From assembly GCA_902563435.1 (NCBI GenBank), contig CACEXE010000002.1, forward strand, positions 45,131-109,130: DNA of 64,000 nucleotides. The letters run 5' to 3'. Shown piece by piece: positions 33,480 through 42,772 of the stretch. This stretch comes from an uncultured Pelagibacteraceae bacterium (GTDB lineage Bacteria; Pseudomonadota; Alphaproteobacteria; Pelagibacterales; Pelagibacteraceae). How positions within the stretch are numbered: position 1 is the first letter of the stretch; each line of letters starts with the position of its first letter. Under the pieces are notes generated by a model. It did no database searches. It worked only from the letters and a program-made list of their open reading frames with translations, and was not told where the DNA came from. Made by a program: the position numbers and the translations under genes.

Positions 33480-35350
33480 TGCTAAACCAAATTGGAAATT
33501 ATTCACTTTATATTGCTTTACTGTCATCTATTATAATAATCATTCAATCTCCAATATTATTAAATCGAAATAATATAAATATTAGCGGAAGAATTTTTTC
33601 ACTAATTTCAATTCAATCATTAATGATTATAATAAGTTTCATTGCTCTTATAATAGGTTTTATAATCTCAGATTTTAGTAATGAGACAGTCTATAATAAT
33701 TCTCATACCTCTAAACCTTTTTTCTATAAAATTTCAGGAACATGGGGCAACCATGAGGGAAGCTTACTTCTTTGGTTATTAGTATTATCAATTTTTTTAT
33801 TAATTTTTACAATTACTTCAAAAAATCTTTCAAACAAATATAGAATTCTAACTTTATTTTTTCAGGAAATAATAATTTTAGGATTTTTATTATTTATTCT
33901 TTTTACTTCAAATCCCTTTATGAGTTTATTCCCAATTCCAAACGAGGGAAGTGGTTTAAATCCAATACTTCAAGACCCAGCATTAGCAATTCATCCACCA
34001 ATATTATATTTAGGATATGTTGGAACATCTATTATTTTTTCTTCTTCACTCGCAGCCTTAATATCAGGTTCTGTAAATAAATCCTGGGCCAAGCATATAA
34101 AGAATTGGGTACTGGTTTCATGGATTTTTTTATCTATTGGAATTTTATTAGGATCTATATGGGCTTATTATGAACTAGGATGGGGAGGTTTTTGGTTTTG
34201 GGATCCAGTTGAAAATGTATCCCTTATGCCATGGTTTTGTTTAACGGCTTTATTTCATACTATTTTAATTTTGGAAAAAAGAGAAATGTTTCATTCCTGG
34301 GCTGTAATTTTATCAATTACAACTTTTTCATTAAGTATGAGTGGAACATTTTTAGTTAGATCTGGTATTTTAAATTCAATCCATACTTTTGCAAATGATC
34401 CATCAAGGGGAGTTTTTATTCTTTGTTTTTTATTTATATTAATTACGTTGTCTATTTTTATTTATTTTTTTTATCAAAATAAAATCAAAAACAATTTCAC
34501 AAAAACTCATATTGTTAGTAAAGAAACAGCTGTTCTGGTTAATAACTTGTTTATGATGTTTTTTTTATCAGTTGTCTTAATTGGCACAGTTTATCCAATA
34601 TTTCTAGAAGTAGTAAATAATGATAAAATTTCAGTTGGTCCCCCCTTTTATCATAAATTAATTGTACCTTTTTTGATTCCTTTTTTAATTTTTATGGCAA
34701 TTGGACCAAATTTGAATTGGATTAAAGATAAAACAAATAAAATTAATCTACAGCAGCTTTTATTTTTTATTTTATCAATAATTATTTCTTTTATTTTTTT
34801 AAAAAGAGTAGGAATTTCATATCTATTTTCACTCCCACTTTTTATTGCAAGCTTTTTTCTTTTTTTTATTACTATTAAAGATTTTTCAGTAAAAAAAACA
34901 AATTTATCTCAAAAAATATCTCATTTCGGTTTTAGTTTGTTTATTTTAAGTGTTTTAGTCAATGGTGTTCTTGCAAAAGAGTACTCATCAAATATGAAAG
35001 TTGGAGATGAAAGAAAATTTTTAAATAAAACAATTAAATTTGAAAGCCTTAAAGTAAATGAAAGTAAAAATTACCAGTCTTTAGAGGCAAATTTTAAAAT
35101 TTCAGACAAAAAAAATTCGATCAATCTGAAACCAGAAGTAAGAGTTTATGATCAGCCACAAACAATAACTAGTGAGGCCGATATAAAATCAACATTATAC
35201 TCTGATAATTTTTTAGTGTTTAATATATTAAAAAATGATGGATTTTATAATGTCAGGTATCAAATAAAACCGTTTATGATATGGATTTGGATATCAATAA
35301 TATTAATCTCCTTTGGAGGGATATTAAGCATTGTAAAAAAAAATGGTTAA
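33479..35350 (+). CDS. ccmF: Cytochrome c haem lyase subunit CcmF
   Basis: The 623-residue polytopic protein has the WWD-type domain GGFWFWDPVENVSLMPW. Conserved histidine surroundings are in TWGNHEGSLLLW and DPALAIHPPILYLGYVG, and SGILNSIHTFAND follows. With CcmH it attaches haem to apocytochrome c. It is slightly shorter than typical (about 640-660) but complete. Confidence 0.97.
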   Translation: MLNQIGNYSLYIALLSSIIIIIQSPILLNRNNINISGRIFSLISIQSLMIIISFIALIIGFIISDFSNETVYNNSHTSKPFFYKISGTWGNHEGSLLLWLLVLSIFLLIFTITSKNLSNKYRILTLFFQEIIILGFLLFILFTSNPFMSLFPIPNEGSGLNPILQDPALAIHPPILYLGYVGTSIIFSSSLAALISGSVNKSWAKHIKNWVLVSWIFLSIGILLGSIWAYYELGWGGFWFWDPVENVSLMPWFCLTALFHTILILEKREMFHSWAVILSITTFSLSMSGTFLVRSGILNSIHTFANDPSRGVFILCFLFILITLSIFIYFFYQNKIKNNFTKTHIVSKETAVLVNNLFMMFFLSVVLIGTVYPIFLEVVNNDKISVGPPFYHKLIVPFLIPFLIFMAIGPNLNWIKDKTNKINLQQLLFFILSIIISFIFLKRVGISYLFSLPLFIASFFLFFITIKDFSVKKTNLSQKISHFGFSLFILSVLVNGVLAKEYSSNMKVGDERKFLNKTIKFESLKVNESKNYQSLEANFKISDKKNSINLKPEVRVYDQPQTITSEADIKSTLYSDNFLVFNILKNDGFYNVRYQIKPFMIWIWISIILISFGGILSIVKKNG

Positions 35351-35876
35351 AAATATCAAGCTAATAGCAGTAGTTTTTTTGGTTATTGTAAGTTTTTTTA
35401 TTCTTCTTAAAGGCCTTAATAAAACAAATAATTATTCCCCAAATTTAAACTCAAGTAATATTGATTTTAACTTTAAAGCTAAGTTTCTTTATTCTAATGA
35501 GGAGACAACATTATACGAATTGATAAATGATAAAGATTTTTCATTAATAAATATCTGGGCTTCATGGTGTCTACCATGTCGAGATGAGCATCCTTATTTA
35601 TTAAATTTAAATTCGTTAGGTAAATTAAATATTATTGGAATTAACTATAAAGATAGTGAGGTAAATGCAAAAAAATTTATTAAAGAATTGGGTAATCCTT
35701 ATTCTAAAATTGTAGTTGACCCTTCAGGAGTTAATTCAATTGAGCTAGGTGCATATGGAGTACCTGAAACAATTCTTATAAATAACAATTCTAAAACTAT
35801 TTTAAAAAAATATATTGGTCCACTTGATGATAAAAAACTTGCTGAACTTAAAATGATAATCAAAAATGAAAATTAA
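35343..35876 (+). CDS. ccmG: Thiol:disulfide interchange protein CcmG/DsbE
   Basis: The 177-residue thioredoxin-like protein has an N-terminal membrane anchor, the active site WASWCLPCRDEHP, and the cis-proline region YGVPETILI. It reduces the CXXCH cysteines of apocytochromes in the periplasm. It overlaps ccmF by eight bases and ccmH by eleven. Confidence 0.96.
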   Translation: MVKNIKLIAVVFLVIVSFFILLKGLNKTNNYSPNLNSSNIDFNFKAKFLYSNEETTLYELINDKDFSLINIWASWCLPCRDEHPYLLNLNSLGKLNIIGINYKDSEVNAKKFIKELGNPYSKIVVDPSGVNSIELGAYGVPETILINNNSKTILKKYIGPLDDKKLAELKMIIKNEN

Positions 35877-36228
35877 AATTTTAGTCCTTACAATATTTTA
35901 CTTTATAGGTTCTTTTAATCTATCATATGCAGCTAATTCTGAAAAGGTTGATCAAATTTCAAAAAATTTGAGATGTTTAATTTGTCAAGGACAATCAGTT
36001 TATGACTCTCAATCTGATTTTGCTTTAAGTATGAAAATTTTAATTCAAAATAAAATCGATGAAGGTAAAAATGATGAACAAATTTATGATTTTCTTAAGA
36101 GCAAATATGGAGAGTGGATAGTTTATGATCCAGAAATTAACAAAAACACAGTTTTACTTTGGGTATTACCTTTGATTTTATTTGTTTTTGGCGGTATTTT
36201 AATTCTTAGAAAAGTATCTATAAAGTAG
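35866..36228 (+). CDS. ccmH: Cytochrome c maturation protein CcmH (CycL)
   Basis: The 120-residue protein has a signal sequence, the redox motif LRCLICQGQSVYDSQSDFA (CXXC), YGEWIVYDP, and a C-terminal membrane span. It handles apocytochrome thiols together with CcmG and CcmF. No CcmI-type TPR extension is fused or adjacent, so CcmI is either elsewhere or absent. Confidence 0.95.
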   Translation: MKIKILVLTIFYFIGSFNLSYAANSEKVDQISKNLRCLICQGQSVYDSQSDFALSMKILIQNKIDEGKNDEQIYDFLKSKYGEWIVYDPEINKNTVLLWVLPLILFVFGGILILRKVSIK

Positions 36229-36241
36229 GTACAAATTTTTT

Positions 36242-36742
36242 ATGCAAACCATTTTCAAATTATTGATAATTTATTTTTTGCTGAGTTTTAATTTAGCAAA
36301 AGCAGATGGACATAGTTCTAATGAAAATTGGAGTTTTTACACTGGGACTTTTGATTTTAGTGATGAGGGAAAAAAGTCTACTTTAATTGGTATACAGCAT
36401 GTTAATACTGGAAAAGATAAAGAAAGCTTTTTAGGAATCCTTCAACCAGTAACAGGTCTAATGGTGACAGCAGATAACGCGGCATATATTTATACAGGTT
36501 TTCAAATTTACAATGAGGGTCCTTTGAAGTTTACTCCAAGCTTTACTCCTGGTCTATATTCTAAAGGTGATGGCAAAGATTTAGGACATGTGATTGAGTT
36601 TAAAACAGAAATACAAATTTCTTATGAATTTTCATCAAATAGTGAAATAGCACTGTCATATAACCATATATCAAACGCGAGCCTTGGGGATAAAAATCCT
36701 GGGGCAAATAGTTATATGTTTAATTATATAAAAAAATTTTAA
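36242..36742 (+). CDS. Lipid A 3-O-deacylase (PagL)-like outer-membrane protein
   Basis: The 166-residue protein has a signal peptide (FKLLIIYFLLSFNLAKA) and an eight-strand-barrel pattern of alternating residues. The PagL catalytic word is near the C-terminus, ALSYNHISNASLGDKNPG (His and Ser), and the chain ends in phenylalanine as barrel proteins do. PagL removes a 3-O acyl chain from lipid A. It lies 13 bases after ccmH, perhaps only by chance of packing. Confidence 0.8.
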   Translation: MQTIFKLLIIYFLLSFNLAKADGHSSNENWSFYTGTFDFSDEGKKSTLIGIQHVNTGKDKESFLGILQPVTGLMVTADNAAYIYTGFQIYNEGPLKFTPSFTPGLYSKGDGKDLGHVIEFKTEIQISYEFSSNSEIALSYNHISNASLGDKNPGANSYMFNYIKKF

Positions 36743-36751
36743 ATTAAAATT

Positions 36752-37903
36752 ATGAATTTAAAAGACTGTCACAATTTTGGTGATTTTAGAAAATTAGCTA
36801 AAAAAAAATTACCTTCTCCAATTTTTCACTACATTGATGGTGCAGCTGATGATGAGATAACGTATGCTAGAAATACTAGTGCTTTTGATGATGTTGATTT
36901 AGTTCCAAATGTTTTAAGAGGAGTTGAAAATGTTGATCTTTCAACAACAATATTTGGAAAAAAATTGGATTTACCATTTTACCTAGCACCCACAGCATTA
37001 CAAAGACTTTTTCATTATGATGGAGAAAGAGCAGTTGGAAAGGCAGCAAAAAAATTTAATACAATGTTTGGTGTTTCAGCTTTGGCTACAGTCAGTGTAG
37101 AAGAAATTTCTGCTATGATTGATACTCCTAAGATGTTTCAATTTTATTTTCACAAAGATAGAGGCTTGAATGACTCTTGTTTAGAGAGAGCTAAAGCAGC
37201 AAAATTCGATGTAATGGCTTTAACGGTGGATACTATTACAGGTGGAAACCGAGAGAGAGATTTAAGAACTGGTTTTACATCTCCACCTAAGTTGACTTTA
37301 TCAAGTTTGTTTAGTTTTGCCACTAAGCCCATGTGGGGAATTAATTATCTGACTAAAGGTAAATTTGAATTACCACACCTTCAAGATTTTGTGAAAGAAG
37401 GTACAAGCACTAATTCTTCAATTGGAAGTTATTTTTCTACTATGTTAGACCAATCTATGAACTGGAAAGATGCTGAAAAACTTTGTTCTCAATGGGGTGG
37501 TCATTTTGCTCTTAAAGGTATTATGAGTGTTGAAGATGCAAAAAAAGCTGTAGATATTGGTTGCACTGGAATTATGGTTTCAAATCATGGGGGAAGACAA
37601 CTTGATGGGTCTAGATCTCCTTTTGATCAACTTGCAGAAATTGTTGATGCTGTTGGCGATAAACTTGATGTTATATGTGAAGGTGGAATTCATAGAGGAA
37701 CTCATATGCTTAAAGCATTATCCTTAGGTGCTAAAGCTTGTTCAGGTGGAAGACTTTATCTTTATGCTTTAGCTGCAGCAGGTCAAGCAGGAGTGGAAAG
37801 AGCACTAAATCAATATAAAACTGAACTGCAACGAGATATGAAGCTAATGGGTTGTACAAAAATTAGTGACCTAAACAGAAGTAACTTAAGATTCAGAGTA
37901 TAA
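36752..37903 (+). CDS. FMN-dependent alpha-hydroxy-acid dehydrogenase, copy 1
   Basis: The 383-residue member of the LldD/glycolate oxidase family has FHYIDGAADDE with the active-site tyrosine, QFYFHKDRG, HFALKGI with the FMN lysine, and SNHGGRQLDGSRSPFD with the catalytic histidine and arginine. It oxidises L-2-hydroxy acids such as L-lactate or glycolate and feeds electrons to the respiratory chain. The next gene is a close paralogue in tandem, starting at its stop codon. The annotation as L-lactate dehydrogenase is likely but not certain. Confidence 0.93.
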   Translation: MNLKDCHNFGDFRKLAKKKLPSPIFHYIDGAADDEITYARNTSAFDDVDLVPNVLRGVENVDLSTTIFGKKLDLPFYLAPTALQRLFHYDGERAVGKAAKKFNTMFGVSALATVSVEEISAMIDTPKMFQFYFHKDRGLNDSCLERAKAAKFDVMALTVDTITGGNRERDLRTGFTSPPKLTLSSLFSFATKPMWGINYLTKGKFELPHLQDFVKEGTSTNSSIGSYFSTMLDQSMNWKDAEKLCSQWGGHFALKGIMSVEDAKKAVDIGCTGIMVSNHGGRQLDGSRSPFDQLAEIVDAVGDKLDVICEGGIHRGTHMLKALSLGAKACSGGRLYLYALAAAGQAGVERALNQYKTELQRDMKLMGCTKISDLNRSNLRFRV

Positions 37904-39054
37904 TGAGCTTAAGCAATTGCTATAACTTTGATGACTTTAGAAAGTTAGCAAAAAAAAAATTACCTGCACCTATTTTTCATTATATAGACGGAGGAGCAGA
38001 CGATGAAGTTACAATGAATAGAAATACAGATTCATTTAATGACTGTGATCTAATTCCAAATATTTTAAATAGTGTTGGTGAACCTGATTTAAAAACAGAG
38101 GTCTTTGGAACAAAGATGGATATGCCAATCTTTTTATCACCTACCGCTATGCAAAGTTTATATCACCCAGATGGAGATAAGGCTTCTGCTCGTGCAGCCG
38201 AAAAATTTGGCACAATATACAGTATGTCTACTATGGCTTCTTTTTCGATTGAAGAAATTGCAAACCTTTCAAGCGGGCCAAAAATTTTCCAATTATATAT
38301 TCATAAGGATCAATCAATAACCAATGACTTAATTGATAGATGTAAAAGAGCAAACTTCAATGGAATGTGTATCACAGTTGACACTATTGTCGCTGGAAAT
38401 AGAGAAAGAGATCACAGGACAGGTTTTACAACACCACCAAAATTTACTTTAGATAGTTTAATGAGTTTTGCCATGAGACCTCAGTGGGTCTTTAACTATT
38501 TTACGCATAAAAAATTTGAATTAGCAAATCTTAAAGATAAAGTTGATAAGGGCACAAATATTGCCCAATCTGTTATGGGATATATAAATGAGCAATATGA
38601 TCCTGCTATGGATTGGAAAGATGCAGAGTATTGTATAAAAAAATGGGACGGTCCAATTGCACTTAAAGGAGTTATGTCAGTTGATGATGCTAAAAAAGCA
38701 ATAGACATAGGATGTACCGCTATAATGATATCAAACCATGGTGGAAGACAACTTGACGGGTCTAGATCTCCTTTTGATCAAGTAAAAGCTATAAGAGATG
38801 CTGTAGGAGATAAATTAGAGGTAATTTTAGATGGTGGAGTTCGAAGAGGAACACATGTTCTTAAAGCTTTAGCAGCAGGTGCGACAGCTTGTAGTTTTGG
38901 TAAAGCTTTTTTGTTTAGTTTAGGGGCTGGTGGCCAACAAGGAGTAGAAAGATTACTGCAAAATATGCATGATGAAATAAGACGTAACATGATATTGATG
39001 GGATGCAAAAGTATAAGAGACTTAGATGAGTCCAAAATTATTTATAGAAGATAA
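37903..39054 (+). CDS. FMN-dependent alpha-hydroxy-acid dehydrogenase, copy 2
   Basis: It has the same length (383) and layout as the preceding gene and clear similarity throughout, with matching FHYIDGGADDE, QLYIHKDQS, IALKGV and SNHGGRQLDGSRSPFD. The pocket region differs (for example ILDGGVRRGTHVLKAL against ICEGGIHRGTHMLKAL), so substrate choice may differ. Its start overlaps the end of copy 1 by one base, indicating a tandem duplication kept as one transcript. Confidence 0.93.
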   Translation: MSLSNCYNFDDFRKLAKKKLPAPIFHYIDGGADDEVTMNRNTDSFNDCDLIPNILNSVGEPDLKTEVFGTKMDMPIFLSPTAMQSLYHPDGDKASARAAEKFGTIYSMSTMASFSIEEIANLSSGPKIFQLYIHKDQSITNDLIDRCKRANFNGMCITVDTIVAGNRERDHRTGFTTPPKFTLDSLMSFAMRPQWVFNYFTHKKFELANLKDKVDKGTNIAQSVMGYINEQYDPAMDWKDAEYCIKKWDGPIALKGVMSVDDAKKAIDIGCTAIMISNHGGRQLDGSRSPFDQVKAIRDAVGDKLEVILDGGVRRGTHVLKALAAGATACSFGKAFLFSLGAGGQQGVERLLQNMHDEIRRNMILMGCKSIRDLDESKIIYRR

Positions 39055-39119
39055 AAAATTTTAATTAATAGACATAGTTAACCTTTTCAGTTAGTTTTCT
39101 CACTTTAAAAAATAAAAAT

Positions 39120-40286
39120 ATGATACTGGCAAAAAACTTAGAAAACTTAGGAACAGAGTCTGCATTCAGTGTATTAGCTGAAGCTAAAGCATTAGAAGCA
39201 AAGGGTCACCCAATGATACATTTGGGATTAGGTCAACCAGATTTTAAAACCCCAAAACATGTAGTCGAAGCTGCAAAAAAAGCTTTAGACGATGGTCATC
39301 ATGGATATGTGATGTCTAACGGAATTCCAGAATGTAGAGAAGCTGTAACAAGATGGATTAAAAAACGTTACAATGCAGATATTGATGCTGAAAGAATTTT
39401 AATTATGCCAGGTGGAAAGCCAACAATGAGTTATGCAATTCAATGTTTTGGTGAACCAGGGGCAGAAATAATTCATCCTACACCTGCCTTCCCAATTTAT
39501 GAGTCAATGATAAATTATACTGGTTCAACACCAGTGCCTTATGATCTTACTGAAGACAAAGATCTTAAATTTGATCCAGATAAAATATTGTCTTTAATTA
39601 CTGATAAAACAAGATTGCTAATTTTAATTAACCCAAATAATCCAACAGGAAGTTTTGTTGAAAAACCGGTAATAGACTATTTTGCTAAAGAGTTAGAAAA
39701 ACATCCACATGTTACGATCTTAAGCGATGAAATCTATAGTAGACAAATTTTTGACTACAAAGAAATGCCATCGTTTTTTCATTATGAAAATTTAAGAGAT
39801 AGATTAATTGTATTAGAAGGTTGGAGTAAAGCATATTCAATGACTGGATGGAGATTAGGCTGGAGTTTTTGGCCAAAGGAACTAGTTGAGCATGTAAATA
39901 AATTATTAATCAACAGTGTATCTTGTGTAAATGCAGCTGCACAATTTGCTGGTATAGCTGCATTGGATGGACCAGATGATTCAATTAAAGATATGTTAGA
40001 TAAGTTTACTTTAAGAAGAAATTTAATTCATAAAGGTTTAAATGATTTACCAGGAATAGAATGCAGTCTGCCAGGTGGAGCTTTTTACGCATTTCCAAAT
40101 GTAAAAGGTACTGGAATGACAGGCGCAGAATTTTGTAAAAAAGCAATGCATGAAGCTGGTGTTGCAATAGTGCCTGGAACAGCATTTGGACAAACTTGCC
40201 AAGACTACGTAAGATTTAGTTTTGCCGCATCTAGAGATAACATACAGCAGGCCTTAGAAAATATAGGCAAGATGCTTTCTAAATAG
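39120..40286 (+). CDS. Class I/II pyridoxal-phosphate aminotransferase
   Basis: The 388-residue fold-type I aminotransferase carries LGLGQPDFKTP, MPGGKPTMSYAI, INPNNPTGSFV, SDEIYS, the PLP lysine in EGWSKAYSMTGWRLGW and a C-terminal VRFSFAAS. It is in the aspartate/alanine aminotransferase group. Its place between hydroxy-acid dehydrogenases and a GlcD-like oxidase suggests it may transaminate the resulting 2-oxo acid (for example glyoxylate or pyruvate); this is inference. Confidence 0.9.
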   Translation: MILAKNLENLGTESAFSVLAEAKALEAKGHPMIHLGLGQPDFKTPKHVVEAAKKALDDGHHGYVMSNGIPECREAVTRWIKKRYNADIDAERILIMPGGKPTMSYAIQCFGEPGAEIIHPTPAFPIYESMINYTGSTPVPYDLTEDKDLKFDPDKILSLITDKTRLLILINPNNPTGSFVEKPVIDYFAKELEKHPHVTILSDEIYSRQIFDYKEMPSFFHYENLRDRLIVLEGWSKAYSMTGWRLGWSFWPKELVEHVNKLLINSVSCVNAAAQFAGIAALDGPDDSIKDMLDKFTLRRNLIHKGLNDLPGIECSLPGGAFYAFPNVKGTGMTGAEFCKKAMHEAGVAIVPGTAFGQTCQDYVRFSFAASRDNIQQALENIGKMLSK

Positions 40287-40323
40287 GCTGTATTTTTAAA
40301 AGATTTTTCTGTAATATTTACTT

Positions 40324-41697
40324 ATGAATGAGATTGTACAAACAGAATTGAAAAAAATCTTTAACGGAAGATTTTCAACCTCAGAGTCCACACGAGCAAA
40401 TTATGCAAGAGGTGAAGATACGTATGATCCAATTCTTTCAAAAGCTGTAGTATTTCCAGAAACAAATGAGGAAGTTTCTCAATTATTAAAACTATGTAAC
40501 GAACACAAAATACCAGTCGTTCCATTTGGTACAGGCACTTCTTTAGAAGGTCACGTAGTAGGAAATCAAAATGGTATTACTATTTCTCTTGAAAAAATGA
40601 ATAAAGTTTTAAGTGTCAATGCTGAGGACTTTGATTGTAGAGTTCAAGCAAATGTCACAAGAAAACAATTAAATGAATATTTAAGAGAGGATGGAGTATT
40701 CTTTCCAATTGATCCAGGCGCAGATGCTGCTCTTGGTGGAATGGCAGCAACCTCAGCTTCAGGAACAATGGCCGTTAAATATGGAACTATGAGAACTGTA
40801 ATTTCAGGTCTGACAGTTGTTCTTCCAAATGGAGATATCATTAAAACAGGAGCTAGAACAAAAAAAACTTCTGCAGGATATAATCTTACAAATCTATTTA
40901 TAGGTTCAGAGGGAACACTTGGAATTATTACTGAAGTACAATTAAGATTATCACCCATACCTGAAAGTATTATGAGTGCAGTTTGTTATTTTCCAGATTT
41001 AGACTCTGCAGTTAAAGCATCACAAGAGGTTATTCAGTATGGTGTTCCAATTGCAAGGATTGAAATGCTTAATAAAGATCAAATGGAAATTAGTATTAAG
41101 TATTCTAAATTAGACAATATAAAAGCGTCACCTACTCTATTTTTTGAATTTCATGGTAGTGAAGCATCAAATAATGAAAATATTGGAATTGTAGAAGAAA
41201 TTTCAAAAAGTAATGGTGGAAGTGATTTTCAATGGGCGTCATCTCCTGAGGAGCAAAAAAAATTATGGAAAGCAAGACATGACGTTTACTACTCTGTAAA
41301 AGCTTTAGGAAATGATATGAAAGTTTATTCTACAGATGTTTGTGTTCCAATTTCAAGATTAGTTGAGTGTATTTCATGGGCAGAAAAAGAAGTTCAAAAG
41401 CTGGGCCTAACTGCTCCGATGGTAGGTCATGTTGGTGACGGAAATTTTCATTCTATAGTTCTTTATGATCCAGATGATGAGGATAAACAAAAAAGAATAA
41501 GACAGTATAGTGATGATTTAATCAATAAAGCACTTGAACTTGAAGGAACTATTACTGGAGAACATGGTATAGGACTTCAAAAAAAACATTACTTACTTAG
41601 AGAACATCCGGATAATGTGCCAGTTATGAAATCTATTAAACGTTCAATAGATGTAAATAATATAATGAATCCTGGTAAAATTTTCGATTTAAATTAA
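40324..41697 (+). CDS. FAD-linked D-2-hydroxyacid dehydrogenase (GlcD/D-lactate dehydrogenase type)
   Basis: The 457-residue VAO-family flavoprotein has the FAD loop VPFGTGTSLEGHVVG, GGMAATSASGTMAVKYG, NLFIGSEGTLGII, and the metal and substrate motifs GHVGDGNFH and GEHGIGLQKKHYL near the C-terminus. It oxidises D-lactate, glycolate or similar. It complements the L-specific FMN enzymes upstream. No GlcE or GlcF partners follow, so the single-subunit D-lactate type is more likely. Confidence 0.9.
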   Translation: MNEIVQTELKKIFNGRFSTSESTRANYARGEDTYDPILSKAVVFPETNEEVSQLLKLCNEHKIPVVPFGTGTSLEGHVVGNQNGITISLEKMNKVLSVNAEDFDCRVQANVTRKQLNEYLREDGVFFPIDPGADAALGGMAATSASGTMAVKYGTMRTVISGLTVVLPNGDIIKTGARTKKTSAGYNLTNLFIGSEGTLGIITEVQLRLSPIPESIMSAVCYFPDLDSAVKASQEVIQYGVPIARIEMLNKDQMEISIKYSKLDNIKASPTLFFEFHGSEASNNENIGIVEEISKSNGGSDFQWASSPEEQKKLWKARHDVYYSVKALGNDMKVYSTDVCVPISRLVECISWAEKEVQKLGLTAPMVGHVGDGNFHSIVLYDPDDEDKQKRIRQYSDDLINKALELEGTITGEHGIGLQKKHYLLREHPDNVPVMKSIKRSIDVNNIMNPGKIFDLN

Positions 41698-41706
41698 TTT
41701 ATCTTA

Positions 41707-42660
41707 ATGAAAAAAATATTGGTCACCAGAAGATTGTTAAGATCTTGTGAGGATAAAGCAAAAGAAATCTTTGATGCAAATTTAAATCTTAATGATGAAC
41801 TATATTCACAAAAAAAATTAATTGAAATGAGTGAGGGATGTGATGGAATACTATCAGCTTTAACTGATAAGCTTGATGCCGAAACAATTAATCAATTACC
41901 AGACTCTGTGAAAATATTATCAAATTTTGCGGTAGGTTTTGGAAATATTGATTTAGAGGCTGCAAAAAAAAGAGGAATAGCAGTAACTAATACTCCAGAT
42001 GTTTTAACTGATGCAACTGCAGAAATAGGAGTTCTTTTAATTCTTGGTGCTTGTAGAAGAGCTTCTGAGGGAATTGAAAGAGCTAGAGAAGGTGGATGGG
42101 TTTGGTCGGCAGATTTGTTAATTGGAAAACAACTAACAGGTTCAAGATTAGGTATTTTAGGAATGGGAAGAATTGGACAAAAAATTGCAAAAGTTGCTAA
42201 ATCTCTTGGAATGATAATTCATTACCATAACAGATCAAAATTAAGTGAAGATAAAGAACAAGGTGCAATTTATCATGATAATTTAAAAGATCTTCTATCT
42301 GTATCAGATGTGTTATCTGTATGTTGTCCAGCATCAAAAGAGACAATTGATATGATTAATAAAGATACAATTGAATATTTACCAAAAGGTGCCGTAGTTA
42401 CTAATGTTGCAAGAGGAGATATAATTGAAGACGAAGCAATGGTTGATGCACTGGATAGAAGAAAAGTTTATGCAGTTGGGTTAGATGTTTATAAAAATGA
42501 GCCAAACTTAAATAAAGGCTACTATAAACATAAAAGTGCATTTATACTTCCTCATTTAGGCAGTGCTACAAAGGAAACTAGAACAGCTATGGCTAATTTA
42601 GCTATCGACAACTTGGATGAATACTTCAAAACAGGACACTGCAAAAATAAAGTTAACTAA
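41707..42660 (+). CDS. D-isomer-specific 2-hydroxyacid dehydrogenase (glyoxylate/hydroxypyruvate reductase type)
   Basis: The 317-residue NAD(P)-dependent enzyme has GILGMGRIGQKIAKVAKSLGM as its dinucleotide fold, VTNVARGDIIED with the catalytic arginine, a Glu in KNEPNLN, and LPHLGSATKETR with the catalytic histidine. Sequence layout fits GyaR-like glyoxylate reductases. It would interconvert glyoxylate and glycolate or hydroxypyruvate and glycerate, matching the neighbouring hydroxy-acid oxidases. Confidence 0.9.
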   Translation: MKKILVTRRLLRSCEDKAKEIFDANLNLNDELYSQKKLIEMSEGCDGILSALTDKLDAETINQLPDSVKILSNFAVGFGNIDLEAAKKRGIAVTNTPDVLTDATAEIGVLLILGACRRASEGIERAREGGWVWSADLLIGKQLTGSRLGILGMGRIGQKIAKVAKSLGMIIHYHNRSKLSEDKEQGAIYHDNLKDLLSVSDVLSVCCPASKETIDMINKDTIEYLPKGAVVTNVARGDIIEDEAMVDALDRRKVYAVGLDVYKNEPNLNKGYYKHKSAFILPHLGSATKETRTAMANLAIDNLDEYFKTGHCKNKVN

Positions 42661-42772
42661 CAATCTCAAGTTGTACTATTTAATTCCTGTGACAAAAAAA
42701 AGGTATGTTTCCTAGACATATTTTTTGATTCAATCTACAATTTAGAAATAAATTTTAATCGAGAGGAGTAAA

